A stretch of 58,039 nucleotides of DNA, taken from a virus. The notes beneath the pieces were generated by a model. The model saw nothing but the letters and a program-made list of their open reading frames with translations, was not told the origin of the DNA and searched no databases. Below are positions 1 to 6,462 of this stretch, in pieces (the stretch's first letter is position 1; every line of letters starts with the position of its first letter). Location: the IMG/VR virus record IMGVR_UViG_3300017781_000009, positions 1 through 58,039 of that record. One strand, written 5' to 3'. The position numbers and the translations under genes were made by a program.

Positions 1-1
1 A

Positions 2-520
2 ATTGGTAGACGACTAAGCATTGCTGACATTTGTCATTATGCTCCAGGTATGTTAAACAAGATTGGTAAAGAAGGTAAAACATCTTGGGATAGCTTTGGC
101 TATGCACTAATGATGGCACATAACGTTTATCAGCATATTGTTGCAGTACAACGTGCAAACAACTTAACTGATATTGAACTTAAAAAGACTAGACCAGATT
201 GGAGACTATGGCGTAAAGTTAAAGAAGCAGATAAGAGTGATGAGTATTCAGATTGGGTACCACGTAACATCTTATACTTCGATCGCTTTGTTGAAGAACT
301 GTTCGAGCAGCCAACTAAAGAGGCAGCGTTCGCAATGATTAAAGAAGGCGACAGTTTCCTTAAAAACTTAGAAGGTGCAAGACTACGTGGAGGAGTTACT
401 AATATTTCAAACTCGTTATTCGTTGAAGTAGACGATGACGGTAATGAAGAAACTCCTTGGACTGACGATAGAGAAGATACAGAACTAGATAAATTAGAAA
501 GTGAGCTAACGGAGGCTTAA
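2..520 (+). CDS. Partial protein, possibly the C-terminal part of a TGT/DpdA-like transglycosylase
   Basis: The reading frame is open from the first bases of the window, so the 5' part lies outside and only about 172 residues are visible. The segment around 'ALMMAHNVYQHIVAVQRA' resembles the 'HNL..Y..L...R.A' helix near the C-terminus of tRNA-guanine transglycosylases and their DNA-acting phage relatives (DpdA). The tail after that is acidic. The next gene starts directly after the stop with a GGAGG ribosome site. The 7-deazaguanine genes downstream make a transglycosylase reading attractive, but the catalytic core is not in view. This is inference from a short resemblance, and an unrelated phage protein is equally possible. 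Confidence 0.35.
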   Translation: MGRRLSIADICHYAPGMLNKIGKEGKTSWDSFGYALMMAHNVYQHIVAVQRANNLTDIELKKTRPDWRLWRKVKEADKSDEYSDWVPRNILYFDRFVEELFEQPTKEAAFAMIKEGDSFLKNLEGARLRGGVTNISNSLFVEVDDDGNEETPWTDDREDTELDKLESELTEA

Positions 521-1039
521 ATGAAAAGATCATATAAACAAGGTACTGTTAATGATGCAATTTTCTTTGTAGGTGTTGAAGTAGAACATACTCCTGCATA
601 TGGTAGAAAAACATTGTTCGTAACAGGTGTTCAGAACGTTGACGAAATATCTCAACAATATAATGACAATGAGTGTGAACATATATTCTTTGGTGCTAAT
701 CACAGTTTTCAACCTACAAACAGTAAAGACTATGATGACTGGGAAGCCATGATTGAGCCTTTTTTAGATGATGAAATTTGTTGCACTTTGGACATTCCAA
801 TTGCAAAAGCAGAAGAAATGCTAGAAAGTTCATTAATTGAAAGTGATAGTTTTATTCCACAACTACGTGTACCAATTCCGTACATTGAACAGTTTGGTTA
901 CAATGCTACACTTAAGATTGATGATAAAGATTTTAAAGCAACAAATCCGGGTGTTTGGACACATAGTTTACATGAACTAATGGATCGTTCAAAGTTTACA
1001 CCTTGGCGTGAATATGAAAATGACGACATAGTAGATTAA
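521..1039 (+). CDS. Conserved phage protein of unknown function, 172 aa
   Basis: The ATG follows the upstream stop codon directly and has GGAGG six bases upstream, so this start is firm. The protein is soluble and acidic with no signal peptide or membrane segment. Recognisable blocks are 'FFVGVEVEHTPAYG' near the N-terminus, 'HIFFGANHSF' in the middle and 'NATLKIDDKDF' followed by 'NPGVWTH' near the end. I recall proteins of this kind in marine T4-like phages but know no assigned activity. Its position between a possible transglycosylase and a QueD-like gene suggests a role tied to 7-deazaguanine metabolism, which is guilt by association only. Confidence 0.75.
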   Translation: MKRSYKQGTVNDAIFFVGVEVEHTPAYGRKTLFVTGVQNVDEISQQYNDNECEHIFFGANHSFQPTNSKDYDDWEAMIEPFLDDEICCTLDIPIAKAEEMLESSLIESDSFIPQLRVPIPYIEQFGYNATLKIDDKDFKATNPGVWTHSLHELMDRSKFTPWREYENDDIVD

Positions 1040-1042
1040 TGA

Positions 1043-1071
1043 TTGACATTAGAAACAAAAGGTGCTACAAT
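1043..1071 (+). promoter_or_regulatory. Sigma70-type promoter candidate overlapping the queD-like start
   Basis: TTGACA at 1043-1048 is followed after 17 bases by TACAAT at 1066-1071, matching the bacterial consensus at 11 of 12 positions. The -10 box overlaps the ATG at 1070, so a transcript starting about 7 bases later would lack that start codon and would need the in-frame ATG at 1097 or 1109. It is probably an early promoter read by host RNA polymerase, but it may be chance. Confidence 0.4.
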
Positions 1072-1531
1072 GGAACAAGAGCGTTATGCAACATATATGC
1101 AACGAAGAATGAGAGAAGAAGATATGGAACAAGGTAAAGAAAACGCATTGCAACATGCAAAGCGAATGATTTGGGTAACCTTTACAAAAGAAGGTATCCA
1201 TAAGTATCCTGCGGCACTAGATGATCCTAGTCTTGCAACAGGAGATGAATATGATGTGAGTTTCTTAGGTTATCCACATAGACACATATTCCACTTTAAG
1301 GTAGGTATCGCTGTAACACACAATGACAGAGATATTGAATTTATTCAGTTTAAACGTTGGATGGAGAAACTATACGCAGAAAAAACATTAGAACTTGACT
1401 ATAAGTCCTGTGAGATGATGTCCGATGATTTGTGGCATCAAATTACAAACAAATATCCTGGACGTGAAGTCCACATCGATGTCTCCGAAGACGGAGAGAA
1501 CGGTGCCCACATTGAGTATGCTAGTTATTAA
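1070..1531 (+). CDS. queD: QueD-like / 6-pyruvoyl-tetrahydropterin synthase-fold protein
   Basis: QueD converts dihydroneopterin triphosphate to 6-carboxytetrahydropterin, the step between FolE and QueE in preQ0 synthesis. The T-fold pattern can be followed here: 'FTKEGIHKY' at the place of the first zinc histidine (FSAAH), 'PHRHIFHFKV' for the HGHNYxxxV pair, 'DIEFIQFK' for the DFxxLK element, 'SCEMMSDDL' for TxENLA, and 'VSEDGENGAHIEY' for the terminal ETxxxxAxY strand. The usual catalytic Cys before HGH is not obvious, so activity may differ. The start at 1070 is chosen because AAAAGG lies 7 bases upstream; a TTG at 1043 is an alternative. FolE and QueE nearby support the call. Confidence 0.55.
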   Translation: MEQERYATYMQRRMREEDMEQGKENALQHAKRMIWVTFTKEGIHKYPAALDDPSLATGDEYDVSFLGYPHRHIFHFKVGIAVTHNDRDIEFIQFKRWMEKLYAEKTLELDYKSCEMMSDDLWHQITNKYPGREVHIDVSEDGENGAHIEYASY

Positions 1532-1543
1532 AGGAGACCTAAA

Positions 1544-1744
1544 ATGGGTTACTGGCAGGACCATCCTGAGGTGGTCAAGGTTTTTGATGATCTTGACCTA
1601 TATAAAGACTTTTGCCGACACAACGGTTTTAAGTTTGATGAAAAAGATCTCTACAAAAATGCAAGTCGTTCTTGGAGAGCTTTTGAGAATCGAAACAATT
1701 ATAAGAAAACGTTTCGTAAAAAATTTAACAAACGGAGAAACTAG
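1544..1744 (+). CDS. Small basic hypothetical protein, 66 aa
   Basis: This short gene has a strong AGGAG ribosome site 7 bases before its ATG and is followed directly by the next gene (TAG then ATG). The N-terminal half is rich in Asp, Tyr and Phe, and the last third is strongly basic ('KKTFRKKFNKRR'), which suggests nucleic-acid contact. I do not recognise the family. A second frame across the same bases (1425-1748) is a shadow without a comparable ribosome site. Confidence 0.7.
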   Translation: MGYWQDHPEVVKVFDDLDLYKDFCRHNGFKFDEKDLYKNASRSWRAFENRNNYKKTFRKKFNKRRN

Positions 1745-2785
1745 ATGAAAGTATGGCTTGTTGATTTAGAAGCAGTTGAAACTCGTTACACCAAGCAGTG
1801 GAAAACTGAATTTCCTAAACTGTTGAAAGCTCACGGCCATGACGTTCATATAGTTAACGGAGGAGATACGCCTCAGGCTACAACACCTGGGGCGTTTCTT
1901 AACTTCGGCGGTACTAACGTTTATAAAAGTAAACAACTAGAGCAAATTGCAGAAGCATTCTGTAACGGAGAGGTTAAAGACGGTGATTATTTTCTTTATA
2001 CTGATGCTTGGAATCCTACAGTTATTCAATTACGCTATATGGCAGAGCTATTGGGTATTAACATTCGTATTGGTGGTATGTGGCATGCTGGTAGTTATGA
2101 TCCGCAAGACTTTTTAGGTAGACTAATAGGTGATAAGCCTTGGGTTAGGAATGCAGAACGTAGTATGTTTGAATGTTATGATCATAATTATTTTGCAACA
2201 GAGTTTCATATAGATATGTTCTTTCAATCATTTCCAGAACTAGATAGATCTAAAGTTGTACAAACTGGTTGGCCATTTCATTATATGGATAGTACATTAA
2301 CTATGTACAAAGGAATGCCAAAGCGTGACTTAATTTTATTCCCTCATAGGATTGCTCCTGAAAAGCAAGTTGAAATATTCCGTGATCTTGCTGATCAACT
2401 TCCACAATATGAATGGGTAGTTTGTCAAGAACGTGAACTATCAAAGAACGAATATCACAACTTACTAGGAGAAGCAAAACTTGTGTTTAGTGCTAACTTG
2501 CAAGAAACACTAGGTATTAGTTGGTATGAAGGTGCTCTTGTTGGAGCATTGCCTATGGTACCAGACAGATTAAGTTATACTGAAATGGGTTTGCTGCCTT
2601 TCAAATATCCTAGTAATTGGACAATAGATTGGAAAACCTATATTTCCAATAGAGAGGCTGTGAAAGAACGTGTAATTGACTATATGGAAAATTACAAAAG
2701 TTTTCTTCCTAGCCTAAATAAACAAGTAGAAACACTGAATGAAAAATATTTCAGTTGCAATGATCTACTAAAGGTGCTAAAATAA
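1745..2785 (+). CDS. GT-B fold glycosyltransferase (GT4-like)
   Basis: This 346-residue protein fits a two-domain GT-B enzyme. The C-terminal half has 'LILFPHRIAPEKQ', the typical start of the donor-binding domain, and 'SANLQETLGISWYEGALVGALP', where two glutamates seven residues apart form the E-x7-E signature of retaining GT4-type enzymes. The N-terminus 'MKVWLVDLEAVETRYTKQW' begins like an acceptor domain. It would move a sugar from a nucleotide donor to an unknown acceptor. It sits between the QueD-like gene and folE, so the acceptor could be modified DNA, but a surface glycan or metabolite is as likely. GGAG upstream supports the start. Confidence 0.75.
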   Translation: MKVWLVDLEAVETRYTKQWKTEFPKLLKAHGHDVHIVNGGDTPQATTPGAFLNFGGTNVYKSKQLEQIAEAFCNGEVKDGDYFLYTDAWNPTVIQLRYMAELLGINIRIGGMWHAGSYDPQDFLGRLIGDKPWVRNAERSMFECYDHNYFATEFHIDMFFQSFPELDRSKVVQTGWPFHYMDSTLTMYKGMPKRDLILFPHRIAPEKQVEIFRDLADQLPQYEWVVCQERELSKNEYHNLLGEAKLVFSANLQETLGISWYEGALVGALPMVPDRLSYTEMGLLPFKYPSNWTIDWKTYISNREAVKERVIDYMENYKSFLPSLNKQVETLNEKYFSCNDLLKVLK

Positions 2786-2829
2786 TATTATTAAAAAGGC
2801 AATCCACTGCCTAAACATCGGAGAATAAA

Positions 2830-3513
2830 TTGGAAATAAGTAAAAAGATTAAAGCAAGATTGAAAGAAGCCGGCAAACGGTTTTGGGCAGGAGACAATAT
2901 CTCCGACTTCATCGAAGAAGGTGAGAAGCAACAACTAGTAGATGAGTTGACTTCTAAATTTGAAGAAGTATTACAGGGTCTTGTTATAGATACTGAAAAC
3001 GATCCTAACAGTAACGGCACAGGCAAACGTCTTGCTAAAATGTATATTAACGAACTAATGGCAGGTAGGTACGAACCAATTCCTGCTGCAACTGCATTTC
3101 CAAATGACAGCGCAACACCTTATGAAGGTATGTTAGTTGTTCGTTCAGAACTTACAAGCATGTGTTCACATCATCATCAGATTGTTAGAGGTGTAGCATA
3201 CATTGGTATTATTGCTAGTGAGAAACTAATTGGACTAAGCAAGTATACAAGAATTGCACAATGGTGTGCTATGCGTGGAACACTTCAAGAAGAACTTGCA
3301 AATGACATTACCCGTGAAATACAAAAAGCAACAGGTGCAAAACACTTAGGTGTCTACATTCAAGCCACACACGGTTGTGTAGAGAACAGAGGTGTAAAAG
3401 CACATAGTAGTTTAACACAAACAACTGTTCTTAAAGGTGCGTTCAAAGATGATCCAGCAACTAAGAAAGAGTTTATGGATAATATTAAATTACAACAACA
3501 ACACGCATGTTAG
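2830..3513 (+). CDS. folE: GTP cyclohydrolase I (FolE), TTG start
   Basis: FolE opens GTP to dihydroneopterin triphosphate, the entry step of folate and 7-deazaguanine synthesis. The zinc-binding segment 'MCSHHHQIV' gives Cys112 and His115, and 'ATHGCVENRG' gives Cys183, matching the Cys, His, Cys ligands of the family. 'LIGLSKYTRIAQWCAMR' and 'QEELANDI' are standard FolE core elements. Length (227 aa) is normal. The start is TTG, supported by CGGAG six bases upstream and by the absence of an ATG before residue 70. In this phage context it more likely feeds the deazaguanine route with QueD-like and QueE than folate. Confidence 0.93.
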   Translation: MEISKKIKARLKEAGKRFWAGDNISDFIEEGEKQQLVDELTSKFEEVLQGLVIDTENDPNSNGTGKRLAKMYINELMAGRYEPIPAATAFPNDSATPYEGMLVVRSELTSMCSHHHQIVRGVAYIGIIASEKLIGLSKYTRIAQWCAMRGTLQEELANDITREIQKATGAKHLGVYIQATHGCVENRGVKAHSSLTQTTVLKGAFKDDPATKKEFMDNIKLQQQHAC

Positions 3514-3520
3514 GAGTTTT

Positions 3521-3736
3521 ATGCCAATACCAGAAAAAATAATTATGCCAGCAAATAGAGATCCAAGTGATAATCATTTTGCTGTAAGTTTAGTAAAAAG
3601 TATATTTAGAATAGTCGGCTGTGGGTGTTTAATTTACGGAGGCTATATGTTAGAACAATTTGGTTTGCTTTTTATAGCAGCCGGAGTAATCTTTGCCTTA
3701 GCAGAAGTGCTAGGCATTATAGAGGAGATAGTATGA
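3521..3736 (+). CDS. Small predicted membrane protein, 71 aa
   Basis: The ATG at 3521 has TAGGAG upstream. After a polar N-terminus of about 27 residues come two hydrophobic stretches, around 'IFRIVGCGCLIYGGYML' and 'FGLLFIAAGVIFALAEVLGII', separated by a short turn. The product is therefore probably a two-helix hairpin in the inner membrane. The last codons overlap the next start (ATGA). No family is recognised; small membrane proteins of this type in phages are often linked to host takeover or lysis, but nothing here shows which. Confidence 0.65.
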   Translation: MPIPEKIIMPANRDPSDNHFAVSLVKSIFRIVGCGCLIYGGYMLEQFGLLFIAAGVIFALAEVLGIIEEIV

Positions 3737-3963
3737 ACATTCATAAGAAAAGAGTTTACAGTGTATCAGAGCCAAAGAAGCCTGAGGACTGCATGGCGCT
3801 TACTCCAGCCGAAGCACTCATGTATAATTTAAAAGGTATTAAATTAGTTGACATGACTGAAAAGCATGGAATGACAGTGCAAAGACTAATGAATAGTCGA
3901 AAAGATACATCACATGAAAGGTATACTTATGGGACCATATTCGGAAACAAAACAACAGCATAG
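3733..3963 (+). CDS. Small hypothetical protein, 76 aa
   Basis: It starts in an ATGA overlap with the membrane protein upstream and has GGAG before the ATG. The middle 'LTPAEALMYNLKGIKLVDMTEKHGMTVQRLMNSR' looks helical and could form a helix-turn-helix-like segment ('DMTEKHGMTVQRLMNS'), so a small DNA-binding protein is possible. That reading is weak. The C-terminus overlaps the start of the following gene in another frame. Confidence 0.6.
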   Translation: MNIHKKRVYSVSEPKKPEDCMALTPAEALMYNLKGIKLVDMTEKHGMTVQRLMNSRKDTSHERYTYGTIFGNKTTA

Positions 3964-4132
3964 AATTAATAATATTAAATCTATTCTTGCAAATAAGAAG
4001 TTACCAGATGACACTCGTAATATTTGGGAACAAAAACTGCACAACATTGCAGTTAATGAAGATGAATATAACAAAAGAGTATTTGAAATATTCAAAGATG
4101 TTAAACAAGGTATTTTTACAGATGTTACTTAA
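3929..4132 (+). CDS. Small hypothetical protein, 67 aa
   Basis: The ATG at 3929 is preferred over the one at 3914 because GAAAGG lies 8 bases before it. It begins within the previous gene, and its last codons contain the start of the cupin gene (4122). The protein is polar and helical ('RINNIKSILANKKLPDDTRNIW' region) with a mix of Lys and Asp. No domain is recognised. The nested start and stop suggest translational coupling along this run of small genes. Confidence 0.6.
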   Translation: MGPYSETKQQHRINNIKSILANKKLPDDTRNIWEQKLHNIAVNEDEYNKRVFEIFKDVKQGIFTDVT

Positions 4133-4544
4133 TTTTTTAGATTGGATCGGAAGAAAGCGTACTATCTATGATAGAACTGGTAGTATTCCGTATTTGGTTA
4201 GATACTATTTGTTTTTGAAGGACAGAAAGAACTTTCCTTTTAACATCACATTACATAAAGTATTAGTAAGTGATGAACCTACACTACATGATCATCCATG
4301 GAGTTGGGGAGCATTAATTCTAAAAGGCGGCTATTGGGAACATACACCACAAGGTAAGTTTTGGCGTGGTCCTGGTAGTATACGTTTTAGAACAGCAAAA
4401 GATTTACATTGGTTAGAACTTGCAAAAGATAAAGATGGGAATGAGATTCCTTGTTGGAGTATTTTTTATATGGGTAAGAAAGCACAACAATGGGGTTTTG
4501 TTAAGAATGGTAAGTGGATACATAACGAGGAATACTTAAAATAA
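4122..4544 (+). CDS. Cupin-fold protein
   Basis: This is a single-domain 140-residue protein. 'EPTLHDHPWSWGALILKGGYWEH' fits cupin motif 1 (histidines followed by a glycine turn), and 'GPGSIRFRTAKDLHWLEL' fits motif 2, where 'DLHWL' supplies the last metal-ligand histidine. Cupins of this size bind a metal and act as isomerases, dioxygenases or small-molecule sensors; the substrate cannot be told. The start at 4122 was chosen because AAGG lies upstream and the frame before it is occupied by the 67-residue gene. Its stop overlaps the next start (TAATG). Confidence 0.7.
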   Translation: MLLNFLDWIGRKRTIYDRTGSIPYLVRYYLFLKDRKNFPFNITLHKVLVSDEPTLHDHPWSWGALILKGGYWEHTPQGKFWRGPGSIRFRTAKDLHWLELAKDKDGNEIPCWSIFYMGKKAQQWGFVKNGKWIHNEEYLK

Positions 4545-5077
4545 TGATTAAGAAGCACTATTATAGTTGGCAAGATGTTGAAAAAATGTGTGTAAGCATA
4601 GTCAATCAGATGTACAAAAGTAACTGGAAGCCTAATTATATTGTAGGAATAACAAGAGGTGGAAATGTTCCTGCTACTATTATTAGTAACATGACTGGTA
4701 TACGTTGTGAGGCATTAAAAGTAAGTTTGCGTGATGATAGTCGAGATAGCGAAAGCAACTGTTGGATGGCAGAAGATGCATTTGGTTATGGAGATGGTAA
4801 AAGTTATCCTAAAGCACGTAAAAATATTCTTATTATAGATGACATCAATGATACTGGTGCTACGTTTAACTGGATTATGGAAGATTGGAAAGCAGGTTGT
4901 TTACCTAATAGCGAAGCATGGCAAGACATTTGGCAAGAAAATGTTCGCTTTGCATCACTTACTGAAAATCTAGCAAGTGATTTTGACAAGGTTGATTACT
5001 ACTGTCATGAAGTTAATAAAGCTGAGGAAGATGTTTGGTTAGTTTATCCTTGGGAAAATGTTGCTGACTATGCGTGA
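4544..5077 (+). CDS. Phosphoribosyltransferase
   Basis: This 177-residue type I PRTase shows the PRPP loop 'NILIIDDINDTGAT' (about residues 94-107) and the early 'IVGITRGGNVPA' loop that binds pyrophosphate. These enzymes join a base to PRPP to make a nucleotide or run the reverse. The hypoxanthine/xanthine-guanine branch has this size and motif order. In this setting it might salvage purines or handle a deazaguanine base, which is inference. The last five codons overlap the next reading frame. Confidence 0.8.
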   Translation: MIKKHYYSWQDVEKMCVSIVNQMYKSNWKPNYIVGITRGGNVPATIISNMTGIRCEALKVSLRDDSRDSESNCWMAEDAFGYGDGKSYPKARKNILIIDDINDTGATFNWIMEDWKAGCLPNSEAWQDIWQENVRFASLTENLASDFDKVDYYCHEVNKAEEDVWLVYPWENVADYA

Positions 5078-5462
5078 CGATCTAATGGTTCAACAACAAG
5101 TTGACAACGTATGGCAGCATATGGTTGGAGTTATTTGTTTGAACCAAGTAAACAGACTTCAAACAAAACCTGTTCTTACAATATTGTTTAACAAGTATCC
5201 TACTGCACATAGTCTATTGCGTAGTTGTACTATTCCTATGTTAGAAGAACTATTAGAGCCATTAGGTATGCAACGTGTAAGAGCTAAAAGAATTTATAAG
5301 ATGAGTATCCAGATTGAGAACTGGGATGGTGTTGATGCTACCGACCTTTATGGCATTGGTAAATATGGGTCCGATAGTTATAATATATTTTACCTAAATA
5401 ATATACCAACCGGTGTTCAGGATAAAGAATTAAAACGATATATTGCAGAGGAGTTAGTATGA
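5070..5462 (+). CDS. HhH-GPD DNA glycosylase, MBD4-like
   Basis: The order 'GVICLNQVNR', 'FNKYPTAHSLL', 'LLEPLGMQRVRAKRI' and 'LYGIGKYGSDSYNIF' follows the glycosylase domain of the MBD4 family closely. The last block is the helix-hairpin-helix plus the catalytic Asp (about residue 102, in 'GSDSY'; MBD4 has GNDSY). The lysine used by bifunctional EndoIII enzymes is absent, so a monofunctional enzyme that cuts out a mispaired T, U or damaged base is expected. No iron-sulfur Cys cluster follows, and at 130 aa it is almost only the catalytic domain. ATGs at 5058, 5070 and 5085 are all possible; none has a clear ribosome site. Confidence 0.75.
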   Translation: MRDDLMVQQQVDNVWQHMVGVICLNQVNRLQTKPVLTILFNKYPTAHSLLRSCTIPMLEELLEPLGMQRVRAKRIYKMSIQIENWDGVDATDLYGIGKYGSDSYNIFYLNNIPTGVQDKELKRYIAEELV

Positions 5463-5683
5463 GCTATGATAATAAATGTACAGTTACATGTACTGATAAC
5501 GGTAAAGTTGCTGAAGCAGAAGTTGACCGAATTGAGCCTAAAGATTTCTTAAACATCTTTATGGCGAGCAATAAAATACATATGAAATGGAATGGTAGAG
5601 TATTTGTAGGAAACGCATTTGGTTTTGAATTTACTACACCTGGACCAAAACAATTTAACAATGCAATTAGAAGAGGCTTTTAA
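5459..5683 (+). CDS. Small hypothetical protein, 74 aa
   Basis: The start sits in an ATGA overlap with the glycosylase gene and has GAGGAG upstream; the stop overlaps the next ATG (TAATG). The sequence alternates polar and hydrophobic residues ('CTVTCTDNGKVAEAEVDRI', 'KWNGRVFVGNAFGFEF') and so is probably a small beta-rich domain. No family is recognised. Confidence 0.65.
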   Translation: MSYDNKCTVTCTDNGKVAEAEVDRIEPKDFLNIFMASNKIHMKWNGRVFVGNAFGFEFTTPGPKQFNNAIRRGF

Positions 5684-6057
5684 TGAAGGCTGACACTTTA
5701 CAATTAGCAATAACAGAACAAAGAGCACCGTGGACAGACGTTGAGATTGATACTCGTGAGTTCACTGTTTTTCGTGATAAGTATCCTGTAACCGAAGGAC
5801 ATTTATTAATTGTACCCAAAGAAGCAACACAAGAAAACATTTTAAAGTGTTTTAATTTTGCTGTTACTATGGGTTATGATAATGTAGCAAGTGAAAAAAC
5901 TAACATCACAGGCTACAACATAGGTTTGAATGTAGGTGAAAGTGCAGGACAAACAGTCATGTATCCACATGTACATTTAATATTCCGTCGTAATGGGGAC
6001 ATGGAAGATCCGAAAGGAGGCGTCAGAGGCGTCATCCCATCAAAGCAAAAATATTAA
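5683..6057 (+). CDS. HIT-family nucleotide-binding protein
   Basis: HIT proteins hydrolyse or transfer nucleotidyl groups such as dinucleoside polyphosphates and AMP conjugates. The fold is indicated by 'DKYPVTEGHLLIVPK' in the N-terminal half and 'GYNIGLNVGESAGQTVMYPHVHLIFRR' before the end; 'GDMEDPKGGVRGVIP' is the typical tail of the bacterial HIT branch. The usual signature His-x-His-x-His here reads Tyr-x-His-x-His: the first histidine is Tyr, while the middle, nucleophilic His is kept. Length (124 aa) is normal. Activity may be altered rather than lost. Confidence 0.8.
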   Translation: MKADTLQLAITEQRAPWTDVEIDTREFTVFRDKYPVTEGHLLIVPKEATQENILKCFNFAVTMGYDNVASEKTNITGYNIGLNVGESAGQTVMYPHVHLIFRRNGDMEDPKGGVRGVIPSKQKY

Positions 6058-6066
6058 GGAAAGGTT

Positions 6067-6273
6067 ATGACATTGAGAGAAACTTTGATTAGTGCAGCTC
6101 GTAAACATGCAGAAGCAGACATTGCGGTGCACAAAGCAAATATTGAAGTCTATATGCAGCAGGTAGTCGGTATTGGAGAACATTCTGATATTGTTGAAAC
6201 TATCCAAAAAGAATTGGATAAAATGGCTGCGGCAACAGATAGACTTGAGATGCTGAACGAGCATTTCAGCTAG
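6067..6273 (+). CDS. Conserved small phage protein, 68 aa
   Basis: AAGGAAAGG precedes the ATG. The protein is almost wholly helical, with 'LRETLISAARKHAEADIAVHKANIEVYM', then a short 'VGIGEHSDI' loop and a second amphipathic helix ending 'RLEMLNEHFS'. It looks like a helical hairpin that could dimerise. I recall similar small proteins in T4-like marine phages, without an assigned role. The stop TAG shares its G with the next GTG start. Confidence 0.7.
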   Translation: MTLRETLISAARKHAEADIAVHKANIEVYMQQVVGIGEHSDIVETIQKELDKMAAATDRLEMLNEHFS

Positions 6274-6455
6274 TGAGTTGGCAAGTAAAAATTGAAGAAG
6301 ATCCGTACACGAAAGAGTTAACGTTACCGATTCCAACGGATCTTCTTAACCAAATGGGTTGGGATATTGGTGATGATCTCGTTTGGGAAGAGAGTATGCC
6401 AGGCACTTCTTATACTCTGAAAAAGGTTGACAAACCTGGTGAAAAGAAGGTATAA
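6273..6455 (+). CDS. AbrB/MazE-like small protein, GTG start
   Basis: This 60-residue protein starts with GTG directly at the previous stop. 'ELTLPIPTDLLNQMGWDIGDDLVWEE' matches the swapped-hairpin AbrB/MazE pattern 'lplPxelLxxlGwxxGDxlxw', which forms dimers that bind DNA or act as antitoxins. No toxin gene is adjacent, so a small transcription regulator is more likely than an antitoxin. The 3' end of the gene carries the -35 and most of the -10 box of the promoter in front of queE. Confidence 0.6.
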   Translation: MSWQVKIEEDPYTKELTLPIPTDLLNQMGWDIGDDLVWEESMPGTSYTLKKVDKPGEKKV

Positions 6456-6456
6456 T
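6427..6456 (+). promoter_or_regulatory. Full-consensus sigma70 promoter before queE
   Basis: TTGACA at 6427-6432 and TATAAT at 6451-6456 are exact consensus boxes, 18 bases apart. They lie at the end of the AbrB-like gene. The expected transcription start, about 6-8 bases after the -10 box, falls on or next to the queE ATG at 6463, so the message could be leaderless. A purine-rich GAAAAGAAGG before the -10 box could act as ribosome site only on read-through transcripts. Confidence 0.65.
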
Positions 6457-6462
6457 AGTAAT

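Noticed and set aside
639-664. TTGACG and TATAAT inside the 172-aa gene
   Set aside because: Spacing is 14 bases, too short for a sigma70 promoter, and it lies in the middle of a coding sequence.
1425-1748. 107-aa frame across the QueD-like end and the 66-aa gene
   Set aside because: It lacks a ribosome site and overlaps two better-supported genes in other frames.
2797-2812. Hairpin AGGCA/TGCCT before folE
   Set aside because: Only five pairs and no T run follow, so it is not a terminator. It may be chance in a 44-base gap.
6273-6455. Antitoxin of a toxin-antitoxin pair
   Set aside because: The AbrB/MazE-like protein has no adjacent toxin-like gene; the next gene is queE.
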